Of a DNA stretch of 64,000 bases, positions 1 through 11,600 are shown in pieces (position 1 is the stretch's first letter; the number at the start of each line of letters is the position of its first letter). The DNA is taken from positions 50,046,972 through 50,110,971 of the forward strand of contig NC_064437.1 in NCBI RefSeq assembly GCF_023343835.1. Reading direction: 5' to 3'. This stretch comes from Lagopus muta (lineage: Eukaryota; Chordata; Aves; Galliformes; Phasianidae). The notes beneath the pieces were generated by a model, which saw nothing but the letters and a program-made list of their open reading frames with translations, was not told where the DNA came from and did no database searches. The position numbers and the translations under genes are program-made.

Positions 1-844
1 GTGTTCCATTTGCTACAATGGAATTGGGCTGATGACCCTTAGTTCTCTCTATAATCAGTGTTAATTCATTTCCTTTCTTCCAAAAAATCAGTATCAACTT
101 TGATTTTATTTTTACTTTTATTGACCTCATTGCTAGAGAAAACACAGTGACACTTTTCACTTTTTGTTAACACAGTTTTTTCAGTTTTTGTGAACAGTTA
201 GTTTTAAAAAAATCTTATCATTTAAACCAAAATCAGAGCATCATATGCAATGAGTCACTAAATAAAGTGAGGTTTTTTTGCTTGTTAGTCTCAGATGATT
301 GAAACTGAATTAATTTATTACCACCTGGAAAAAAATGAATTAAATTTAAACTACGGGTGGCGAAATTCAAAATTACTTTTTACATTACTTCCTTCTGACG
401 TGTTTTTCTCTTATTTACTGACATTTTTGCCTTTCATTAACTCAAAACATGTGCCTACGTAAGTGGGACTAGTTGGTGGTGTTTTGGAACAGTTATTGTA
501 GAAGCAATGATGGAGAGGAAAACAAAAGTATGTTCAGAACTATGGCACGGTAGGACATGGTGTACTTGGCTTTTGGACTAGCACAGCAGTGCTGTAGAGC
601 ATACTAATATGAGATGTACCAGTTTTTAGATTTTAGGTAATGAAATTTTTCGAGACTTTACAGCTTTACTCTTCATGACTGATTCAAAGACATGCACGCT
701 AAAGGCTAAAACGGCAAGTGGAGACTTGTCATTGTTGGGAGCTCACGTACCATTTTTAATAGAGTATCCTATCCTGGCTTGGAAGGTAATCTAATTTGTA
801 AATTGAATTGGAATGAATTGGAATTGAATTGGCCATGTGATAAA

Positions 845-1093
845 TCAAATTTCTGTATTAGCTGCCCTATTGTTCAAGTTGCCCTGACTGACTGTTAACT
901 GAAACGCGCCAAAACCTGTTCTTAAAGGCATTCCTAACTGACTGTGTTGGCTTCCGTGAAAGCCTGTTCCGTTAAGCCTGCTAGCAGCGCTTAACTCTGT
1001 TGCTTCCTGAGAGCCTGTATTCTGAAGCAAACAGCTCGGGAGATAATGATCTCTGAGTTCCGAATGAAAAGTGAGAAATCTGCGGCTTGGAAT
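845..1093 (-). other. candidate terminal exon (unconfirmed)
   Basis: On the minus strand a good 3' splice site (a T-rich tract ending TTTGGCAG, AG at plus 1095-1094) is followed by 82 open codons and a TGA ending at 845. It opens IPSRRFLTFHSELRD. The frame entered at the splice site is phase 0, which matches the phase in which the upstream candidate exon at 1674-1759 ends. AATAAA occurs downstream on the minus strand at about 319-314 as a possible polyadenylation signal. I do not recognise the peptide. Open frames of this length also occur by chance elsewhere in the window, so this could be spurious. Confidence 0.22.
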
Positions 1094-1673
1094 CTGCCAA
1101 AGCAACAAAAAAATTGCTGTTTCTTGAGCATTGATCAAAATGATCAAGCACTGAATTAATGGCTGCTGATATCAGAGATTCATTTTATCGAGAGGAGGAG
1201 CTAAAGAAGCTCTCAGTAGCTACTACTAAGAGTGAAACCTACTAGCAGAAGTGTGAGATTGAATTACCTCAGGCGTTTTAGCTACTTTTTCATCAAGGGC
1301 TGCTGAGTCTCTGGGGTGCTTCCTCGGGGCACTTCAAACAACAAAGGGCTTAAAAAGACGTGAATAAAACTGCGACGTTTCTAGCCTGCTGTCTTTAGAG
1401 AACAAAGACATTTTCTTGCCCAAAAGCACCTCTACAAGTCTGCCTGCACGTGTTCACGTTTGTTTCCTCCTGTTCTCAGTAGGGTGTCAGCACTTTCAGC
1501 ATCAGAGAAACCTCCCAGAGCTCCCTCAGTGCCCAGAGAGAGCAAACCAGCCTGGTGGAATCTGTGCTCCTCTTCCTCCCAGCTCTCATCTGTATTCTGT
1601 GAAAGCTGCTAAGGGCTTGTTGGATCTGAGATGGATCTAACAACTGTTCCTAGTTAGGTCTTTGTTCACTTAC

Positions 1674-1759
1674 CTTAACTTTGCAAGTAATACTCCAGAA
1701 AGGATCGAAGGCCTTGACTTCGTCAGCCACTTTGATCCCCCTTTTAGACCTTGTACTAA
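1674..1759 (-). other. candidate internal exon (unconfirmed)
   Basis: On the minus strand an 86-bp segment lies between a moderate acceptor (GGTTTATCAG) and a near-consensus donor (AAG|GTAAGTG). One frame is open throughout, 2 bases plus 28 codons, and contains KVADEVKAFDPFW. It ends in phase 0, compatible with the segment at 845-1093 across a 580-bp intron. Several CpGs fall inside it. A second frame is also open, so codon evidence is weak. No protein family is recognised. Confidence 0.22.
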
Positions 1760-4700
1760 CTGATAAACCAACAAAACTATGATATAAATTAATGCACTGG
1801 TAAAGAGATTGCAGCTTAGTTTATCTTCATATGCATCTGTGTATGACACTTTTTTTTTTTTTGCTTAATTTTCCTTACTGACTGATGTGTCCTGAGGTAT
1901 GCACCTCAATAAACATTCTTCCCTTGGAAAACTTGTAAGTAATATAGGAGGAAAATCTATCTCTGAGTCAGAAAATGCAGTGTGGCACAGCACCATTTGT
2001 CTGCTTTGGCGCTATTTGTAAATATTTTAACTGTGTTAATTAAAACTCCTAGAAAAAATACTATGCTTTGAAAAATCTTACAGTGTCCCAGCTATCAGCT
2101 CAGTTTTCTCCTTTGCAGACCTTGGTATTCTGATTTCTGCTAATGAGTGGAAGGAAGGATTTTTGCACTATGTTCATATGTTATAAGGAGTTGATCTGAA
2201 GCAGTTTATGGGTAGAATTTTTGCAGTTTTCTTTCACTTCAGATTTTATGGAATTCCCATTTGCCTTTCAGACTGTTTCAGCCTCAAAGAGGGTAAAGTG
2301 TGTGTGTGTGCATTTGGGGAAGAAAAGGACTTTTAAACTCTAAAATCCATTATGACAAGCAAATCTCTGCTCTGCCTGGTTACCATAATTTTACAGCTGT
2401 TCTCAGTTAAGCCAATTGTTCACAACTCTTTTAGCAACCCAGTGTCAGGAAGCACAGATCGAGCGTTGTTTAAGTATAACTGCTACAATAGGCAGTATGG
2501 CTGGATATCCAGAGAGATTTCCTCTATGTCATGGAGGATAGGAGGAGAAGACTGAACTAAAAAACAGGTCTAAGTGCTTAAAAAGAGATTATTTTTTTTA
2601 ACATCTACAATTCCCATTTTATAGTATTTTGCTGTTTAATACTGAATTTGAGAATCGTCATAGTGGGTGGCCTTTAGTCAACAATTTCAAGTAAAAACGA
2701 ATATTTCCATGGAAAATAACAGGGTTTGAACCTTCCAGAGAAGTGTCAAGTCCTGAGGAAGGGAGGGGATGAAATTTTGTGTATTGATATTCCTTCGACA
2801 GGCTTCAACTGACCTCAGTGTCTGAACTATTGGTGCTCTCCTGTGGTGCTCTAGGTGGCCAAATCTGATTGCAAAGGAGCCTTGAATGCCTTGTCAGTGT
2901 GATAGGCATACATAGGCTGAGAAAGAAAAAACATTCCTCATCCATTCAGCTCAAGATGCTCTATTGCAAACTGAATTTTTGCTGCCCATGTTGTCTCCCC
3001 CTCTGGTGAGATCCTGGTGCTGTTGGAAATGGAGGTCAGAGAATTAAATGATGTTTCTCTTGGATGCAATTCAAACAAGAAAAGCACAGTTCAAACTAAA
3101 ACTGCAAGGAACAGTACACAGATTTAAAAAATAAATAGAGTAGCTGTTTGAAGGCACAAGCACTGCATGATTTGTCTCCATAACATGAAATTGGTTTTGC
3201 TACTGCTTCTTCAACTGGTCTCGAGAGTGCTTTTGGATTCATAACAGGCCTATTCTCCTGGTTTTGCTCTTCATTTTCTGCGTTGTTCCCTTGAGGATTT
3301 TGCCTATTTCTGTGCACTTTTCTCAGAAGGGTGAAGGAAATGTATTTAATGTCTCCTGCCACTGAGTGAGGGCCTGAAGGGGCCATCTGGCTGCACCTCA
3401 CTCCACACTTCTTGGTGGGGAGGGGGCTATGCAGCAGCTCCATTGCGGTCTGCTCAGGGTGCAGGTGCAGATCTCTGCTACTTCCCAGCTCAGTTTTGAG
3501 CACTGAAGGATTATCCGGTATTTTGGAGGAGTATCTGTTCTGTAAACCATATTAACACTGTAATCAATCAAACACAGGGGAATTTACAGAAGTGTTCCAC
3601 ACCTTTGGTTTGATGTCATCTGCTACAGGATTGCCAGGCAAGCTCTCTTAGTAGAGCAAAAATGGCACTCAAATTCACTCCCTGAGCCACCTAACAGTTT
3701 CTCTTTGCAATTGAAAGTCTCATGAAACCTAAATTATCATCAAGTAAAAAGTCCTCTGTCAAAGTGCCTGTAGGATTCCCAGGACAACTGCAGTTCTAAG
3801 CCATTTGTGTGGCAGCAGCACGCAGCAGCAGGACATTGCTGAATGTTTTAAGGAGGGAGTTTATAGGTGTTTGACTACATGACACACTCCTATGGGAGAG
3901 AACACCCTGAGGAGGCTTTCTCCTGTGGACTATAAATAGAGCTAGAGGTGTTATTCAGTAATGTGTCTCAAAGTCATCCCAACAACTGCTAAATATCATC
4001 TCCCATTCCTCTACATGGCAACAAAAAATGCCCTGGAGAAATGGCATGAGGACTGGTAAATCCCCCAAAGTGGCTGTTAATGGAAGATCACTGAATAGCA
4101 GTTCCCATGGAATGGCAATGAGTAGCTCTAGGTCTGGCACAAGTCAGGGCTTTTTTTGAATGACAAGTAAAGGAAATGAGAAATTATCTACCATCTTTTC
4201 CCCTTAAAAGGATTAAGTTTTTCTAAAATATCACTCTGGAAATGGGAGAACTCCTCATTGCCTGACATTCTCAGGCCTTTCAGGAAAAGAAGTATTAGCC
4301 AAACACAAGGAGTTTTGGTAAGAGATGCTACTATGTCTTATTTAAAATCTTTTCAGAGAAACCTGAGACTGAGGAGGGACTGACAAGTCATATCCTGACA
4401 TCCCCACAAGGATCCTTTGGCATCCATTTGCTTACAGTGGGGGAGCAGCCAACTGTATTTAAGTGAAGGCATGTTAAAAGAGAATGCTTCCATCTCCATG
4501 CTGCTCCTTCTCACAACATGAGCCACGATAGAATATCTGCTTCCAAAGACAGTGGGGTTGTGAGTGGGGATTTAAGAGAACATCTGGATGCACTGAAGGA
4601 GAAGAAGGCAGAGCTTCCAGCAAGCCTGCCCAGACAGGTTCACCAATACCTCAAACTGCTGGAATTTCCTGAACATGAATATTAATCACAAGATACATTT

Positions 4701-5351
4701 TTTCATGACAAGTTCTTTATCTCTGCATTTGTCTGAAAACTTAGTCTGCATTTTGCTTCATAAATATTTTTAAATTATTTTCTTCAGAAGGAAAAACTGT
4801 GTAAGAAAATCAGGCATCAGCATTTCTTACACTGCATAAAGAAAACCTTTCTCCAGTTTCTCCAGTGGTCAAAGTTGGCTGTAGTAAAAACACTCAGTAT
4901 TTGCAAGGTAATATGAATAGGTCTGTGTTATCTTGTGATGTCTAAGAATTTGTTGTATCTTGGCAGTACAGCTAAAGCACTGAACCAGGGACTACTTGTG
5001 GCCTTTGTTATTTTAGGCTTCTCAAAAGACACAGCTTATACCCTCATAGCATCTAAGTGTGTCCACATCTTAACTGTTGAATCCATTGGCTGGCTTCAGC
5101 CAGATTTAGAGACAGGCAGCCAAATCATGGTCACTATATCTCTACAGATTTCTTGACAACAGGCATCTTGATAGGGGAGAGGAGAAGGCCACAGAATGAT
5201 CTCATTCCTGACCAGATAATCAAATTGATGGAGTCACTGTACAGGAAATCAAGTGAATCTCAACGCTGCAATTAATAAAACACTAATAAAAAGTGTATTG
5301 GTAACAATAAAAAGGTTTGTGGTGGTGGTAGTGATGTTCTTGGCTTTGTTT

Positions 5352-5626
5352 TTCTCTTCTCTTCTCTTCTCTTCTCTTCTCTTCTCTTCTCTTCTCTTCT
5401 CTTCTCTTCTCTTCTCTTCTCTTCTCTTCTCTTCTCTTCTCTTCTCTTCTCTTCTCTTCTCTTCTCTTCTCTTCTCTTCTCTTCCTCTTCTCTTCTCTTC
5501 TCTTCTCTTCTCTTCTCTTCTCTTCTCTTCTCTTCTCTTCTCTTCTCTTCTCTTCTCTTCTCTTCTCTTCTCTTCTCTTCTCTTCTCTTCTCTTCTCTTC
5601 TCTTCTCTTCTCTTCTCTTCTCTTCT
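5352..5626. repeat. (TTCTC)n / (GAGAA)n pentanucleotide microsatellite
   Basis: About 55 tandem TTCTC units span 275 bp on the plus strand. They are almost perfect: the only interruption I see is one extra C at about 5484-5485, which shifts the repeat phase. The strand asymmetry is complete, all pyrimidine on plus and all purine on minus. Long open frames on both strands here (repeated RREEK on minus, SLLFS on plus) follow from the repeat having no stop in any frame and should not be called genes. Such tracts are typically length-polymorphic and can form triplex structures; that is known behaviour of the sequence class, not shown here. Confidence 0.98.
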
Positions 5627-8600
5627 TTTCATGCACTACAAGAATTTCATACCCATCAGACTCAATGTTAGCTCACACAATGGCTTGCGTTAGAAATCAA
5701 GACATGAAATGTAACTGCAAAAATCTCACTATACATATCTATGCAATAATCTTGTTATCTTGAATTAAGTGCTTCAGCAAGTATAAAGAACATTTAAGGT
5801 AGATTTAATCCAGGAAAGCACAGCATGGTTATATCACAGTTGAAGGTAAGAGGTTCACTGATATATAAAGTTGGAACATTGCATGCCAGAACTCAGACTG
5901 CTTTTGATCATCCCAGCAGCTGTCTGCTCTTCTCTGTGCAGATCTAATGTGTCTGTACTGTATTAGATCTGGACTGGCAGTGGAAACTCACGCCTACCTT
6001 TAATCATTGTACATGTCACATGGGGCAGTGCTTTACAGTCTCCATCTTCTCATTGCTAAAGGAAGGAACTTGCTGGCTGCTGTATCTACTTAGCCTGTGG
6101 AAGAAGTTGCACAGCTTAAAGACATATTGCTCTAATTTTAAAACTTCTTGAAGCATTTTTGGTGTGTGTCAGATATTTGGACTCTACTATCAAAACTGTT
6201 TCTGTGACTTTGTTGAATATAATTCTATTAGCAATTGTTTTGAGCTCTATCACATACCTTCCCCAGGGGTGTGAGAAAAGCAGCAAAAGGATTTTGGCTG
6301 AGAATCAACAGCAGGAGGTGATGTGGGGGCTGCTAGGGTACCCTCAATGTTCTGGAGAAGGCATTGGATGGTTTCTGAGCAGTTAACTGTGGAGTAGTGC
6401 AATTCAATGGCAAGTAGACACAAATGAACTGTTCTTTAATTTTTAATACCAGTCTTTTTCTGAAGGCTGGGAATGCAATCCCTTTAAATCAAAATGACTA
6501 CTCACTTTTCATGCAGGTTTGTTTGTTTTCAGCTGAAATGTAAGAAAGAAAGACAGATGGGCTTTTGCAATAAGAATTAAATATTAACCGGCACACCACC
6601 ATTTAAAGTGACTGGCATGTGTTAGAACTAGAAAAATTTGGCAAATTCAGTGGATAAATTTTTTTAGGACCAAGTGCTGAACCTCCAGCATACATGAATT
6701 GCAGCTGGCTGGAGGTTTTTGCATTTGGAACACCAAACACTGAAAGTAAATACAGTGTTTGTGGAAGAACTGCACTTGTTACAATGCCTATTTGCCAATT
6801 AGGTCTTTAATTTTCTATAAAATAGAAATCAAAACTCTTCTGAGGGATGGTTGGGGAAATCCACGTTTTAAGTGAAAATGTAATGTATGTATTTTAAACA
6901 ATCCTTGAAGAGCTACGAAGATTGTTCTTTGCTAATGCACTGGGAGAACATAGGGCAAAGTTTGGGTGAAGGACAAATGCAGTTTCATATGGCTTTTCAG
7001 CTTCAGTTGTTTGCCCAGACTTCCAGGGCAAGGTTGATTATGAGATTTGGTAAGTAAAAATGAAGCTATATGAAGGAAATATGGTTTCATAGTAGACTGA
7101 GTGAGGCTATGAATATGCAGATAATTTTAATTGATGTGAGACTAGCAGACTTTGCATTGTTGTCCTAGGTAAATCTTCTCTGCCATGTCATCTGTGTGGG
7201 CTTTTTCACTCCTGAAAGACAATGCCTTTTCAAAGCCCTTAACAAAAATTAACAATGTTTGCCATGTTGGAAAGCCAGTGCAGGTCCTTTGTTAATTGTT
7301 GTGAACTTTAAAGACCTTCACGGAGATCCAGTGGCATTTCCAGAGGGATAATTCTTTTGGAAGTTCTTTTCAAATCAGTCTCACTGATCATCAGGTTCAT
7401 TGCTACTGTAATTCTGTAAGAAAGAGTAGATCCAATGAGGGTGTTTCTCTGGCTTGGAAATTGGTTGTAGTAAAAAAGCACAGACAGAAACAGCAAAATA
7501 ACGTAATTTGCTACTAAGTTTGTGTTTTTATGGAGTATAGAAATGAGCAAGCACACGTTGTTCCATACAGCATGGCAGCAGAGGATATGCCAAGACCAAA
7601 AAACCATAACCTCAAAAACACTACATTCCTGCCTCATAAACCCTACTGCAATATTGTCAATAAATGTCAAGAGAAGTTTTCTGCTTGAAGTCAGTAACTT
7701 GTTTTAAGGTAAGTATATAACACAAATACATCACTGAAAATTTATTTGGCAAAGAAAAAATGAGACATATATTGGTAGATACAATTTATGCAATTGATCT
7801 TGCATGGAAGAACTACTGTCCTTTTTCTTCTTTCAATTTGCAAAATTCTGGATCAAGAAACAGAAAGATAATTATTTATTTCCAAACAACATAATTTCCT
7901 TAAAATGTAGGTTATTTAGAGAGTAAGATGGGGCTATTAGAATCTTGTTTTTAGATACTTTAAAATGCAAAAACGTATGTAAGTTGAAAATGTTGTCTTT
8001 CACTCCTAAAAACTCCTTGATTTTCTCCTCGATTTTCTAGAGAGTGCCTGCATCTTCTAGAGGCCTTCCAGAACACAGCAAAAGAACTGGGTGCTGCTAA
8101 TCCTTGCTCACTGCCTGCAGAATTATGTATCGAGGTAAGTTATTAAAGGTCTTAGTGTTGCTGCAGGTGTAATCTGAGGCAGTGAGGTTGTACAGGTGCT
8201 AGTGATGATGACTGAGGTGATGCAGATTGGTGGCAGCTGAAGCCAGAAGCTAAATAGGTCTTTTGCTGGTAGAGAAGTGTGTGGTGTGAGGGTATGTTGT
8301 TGTGTTTGCTCTGTGTGGTTGTGAGTCATAGAGGAAGATTTTGGGGGAGTAGCTGCTGGTGTGAGGGCAAATTCGGGGCTCTGACTGCTGAAGGTGTTGC
8401 TGTAACTAGTGCAGGCCCGGTCCTCTGCAAGGTAAGTGCTTGGCCAATTTATTATTGCTATGATGATTGTCTTCTTTATTTCTAATTAAATCTTCTTTTT
8501 CTCAAGAGGGTGTTATTTTGTCTTGTGCTCAGGATCCTCATTTGTGGCATGTTTTGCTACTTGTCTGTGAGGTTGCTGAAGTCACTTGTATTGTAGGCTT

Positions 8601-11600
8601 TATCTTCTGTGGTGCAGTGAGAGATAAGAATACTAAATGTTTTTCAGGTTCTCTGATCTTTCCTTAGCCTGCATTTTGTAAAACTTTTTTTTTTTTTCTA
8701 TTTCAAGAGTGTTCTGCTTCCATAAGAACTGAAATAAGCGTTTTCAAGTAACAGCTATTTCTGCAACAGATGAGAGGACTGAATGCTTTTTCTATTTTGT
8801 TTTGCTGCTGTGGTGCTATGGGAAGGATTACTTGACCAAGAATTCCCTGTAGTTTGTGTTGATCTTTGGGTTTTCATGGGAGCAATATATTTCCTGCTAG
8901 TGTTTCAAGAAGCAATTTTTAAAGTATGCTTTCAGGTAAATGTTGTAAGAGGATCTGAACTTAGCTGAATATTGAACAATGTTCTTTGTTGTTCTCCCTT
9001 AATGGTAAGAAAAAAAAAAATCTTCTACGTAGTCATTCAAAAAATAGTGAAGTATCTCTGTAGTATAATGAGAGAAATACCATGTTTTTGCCACCTCACT
9101 CTCAAGCTGTATAGTTGTTTTGCCCTCTTATTTCTAAATATTGTCTGTGAAGGTGAAAAACAAGTTATTTTGGTGAAGTGAGTACTGAACCCTGTTTTAA
9201 ATTTGTTTAGCTTTCTCCTAGGGCATAAGGGAGAAGATGGTTATGAAAACTTAAACACAAACTTAACTCTGATGACCAAAGCTTTAAGACCATAGATTTT
9301 ATGTTATATGAGTTCTTGAAACTAAAAAAAACTCAGTAAGTACAGCCAGAAGGTATTACATCCCTTTTTTAAATATGCCACTTCTTAGTTCTTCAGCTTT
9401 AACAACTAATTCTATATGTGGGTATCTTTTGTTTATTGTTAACCCTATATAACAGATTCAGTGCTTCACTCTATTTTTTTTTTTTATTTCTGTTCACCAT
9501 ACAGATTTATGTTCTCACCTGTAGTACTGCTGGTAAAGGGAAAGCATCAAGAAATAATGGAGAGCCTTTTCTATAGGTGTGTTTATGATCTGTTAGGCTC
9601 AAGTATAGGATCTAGATTCGTCAGTTACTGTGACTTAATACTTGAGGAGTCATGAAATATGAATGTATTTGTGTTATATGCAAGAAAAAATTGGGTAGTT
9701 GCTGACACGCAGAGGGAGGAATTTAGATTGGTTTATCTACGTTGCTACTCCATGTGGACATGCTGCAGTAATCTAACCCTGATTTTTAAAAATAAAAAAA
9801 AAAAAATCAGTGGAAGAGAAACCTTTTCCTAAGTGTTGTGAGTATTGTTAATAACACTACTTCTTAGGTAGTATTTTTTTGAAGAAGTAGTGCTGTCTGC
9901 TTTGCTGGTTGAATGACATGTGAGTAGGTAGTGTCAAAAAGGGCACAAATCTGATGCATTTATGTAGGAAGTGAGCTGTCACTGTTTCAGTGTTGCAGCA
10001 GTTTGTTGTCATTAGGTGCCCTGGGTTTCAGTCTCATGCAGATAAATGTTGTTAGGATGTGTGCTAGTGGGTCAATATATAAACTGCTTTATACACATAC
10101 TGAAACTTGGTGCAAAGTATGCTGAATCTGTTATAAGTCACCATGTGTTAACCATGAGTTGTACAGTGGCTGCTGGATGCAAACATGAGCTGTGGGGCAG
10201 CCTGTCTACAAGAGGTCTCCTGAAATTCTTTCCAGTAAGCACAGAAGGCAGTGCTGAACAAGCCATATTTTGCATGGGTAGATATCTGTATTTCAGATTA
10301 AAGTGATTTTTGGCATGAAATCTACTGGCTGTCTCTGTCATCTAGTGTGCCCTAAAGTAGGGGAATACCTGTTTGTTTATGAGTGTTAATGCAATGGAGC
10401 TGCTTCTTAAAGCTTAGGCCCTCTGAGGAAGAAATTTTTTGCCTGGTTAATCTAAAGATGGTGAACACCACTGGCCTGTAAAGCAGCTGTGTGCTGAAGC
10501 TGAAGAGACCTTTCCAGTTCCATGTCTCCTCACACCTGAGTCTGGATCACAGAATGAGTTGTGAGGGTCTGCCAGGTCATGCCACATAGGTGACAAACAA
10601 GGCTGCATGCTGGGTTGAGTGCACACAAGTGACCTTGAAGTTGAGCGAAGATAGCTGCTGAGAGTCTGAGCAGATGAATGACTTAATGTGGTTACTGGTT
10701 TAGAACAAGAAAATGCAGGAATGGACATGAAACAAAAGCTTTGCTCTGGGGGAAATGTGCTTGAACAACTCTGTGAAGTGTAAATGAGTTGGGAAATTGG
10801 AGGATCCATGGGTGATATGGGGAGTGGCTTTCTGTTGCGATCTCTGTCTAACCTGTCAATTTTGTAATGCCTTTGCAAGCAGCCTATGAGAGAAATAACA
10901 ATTTTCCATCCAATGTGACATCCTGAAATTGGAAGTTGTTAGTTGGAATGATTTGCATGAAGGTTGTAATTCCTCAGCCACTTCTCTCAAAAATGTTACA
11001 GGAACTTAATTGCTAAATAGCAACTATGACTAGAAATAATAAAAAAAATGCAGGAGTGGGGGAAGGATGGTTCCATCCATAAATCATTTATATTCAATAA
11101 ATAGCAATTGCTATCAGTAGATCTGTGTTCTATCACTATGAGTTCTGCTAGGACAAAGTCAGTTGTTTCTGTTTGATCTCTAAACTTAACTATTGCCACT
11201 GTGATGACTCTGCATGGTACTTCTAGCAGCATAGAGGTACTTTTGGGTGTCACTTAAGGACACCAGCATTAAAAGATGGAAATACTTCTTCTTGAGTACT
11301 GTGAACTCAGGATCATGGTACAGAACTAAACATCATATGGCAGCCTTAATTTGCAGTTAATACAGCTATTTAGATAAACTTTTCAGGGGATGGAGTGGAG
11401 AGTACTTTTAAGTGAAAGTTCTTATGGATTAGAAAATATATCCTGTAAATCATAGTTGTGTATGAGACCAAGTGCAGATGTGTGGTGCTGTAACCTTGTT
11501 CCAGCACAGTCTTGTTGGACTGGGCATGAAGCCTCCTGCTAGGCCCATGCATTTAAATGAAGCTGCTAACATCACTCCTCTTCTGTGTCCTGGCAAATAC

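Larger units (their letters stand above)
1..5351. other. gene-poor unique sequence, left flank
   Basis: No recognisable gene or dispersed repeat was found here apart from the two exon-like segments listed separately. The sequence is AT-rich, with somewhat more CpG between about 900 and 1760 than around it. A small cluster of GAATTG words (about 801-832) and a short TG run near 2300 are the only repeats seen. A TATAAATAG string at 3931 has no supporting context. ORFs such as the 135-codon minus-strand frame at 3096-3503 show no domain I recognise. Confidence 0.7.

Noticed and set aside
3096..3503. 135-codon minus-strand ORF
   Set aside because: No recognisable domain. Splice-like GTGAGG inside it is weak, and lengths like this occur by chance in a window this size.
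3931..3940. TATAAATAG as a possible promoter TATA box
   Set aside because: No CpG enrichment, initiator, downstream exon or ORF supports it.
5249..5693. ORFs of 117-146 codons on both strands with RREEK or SLLFS repeats
   Set aside because: They are translations of the TTCTC pentanucleotide array, which has no stop codon in any frame.
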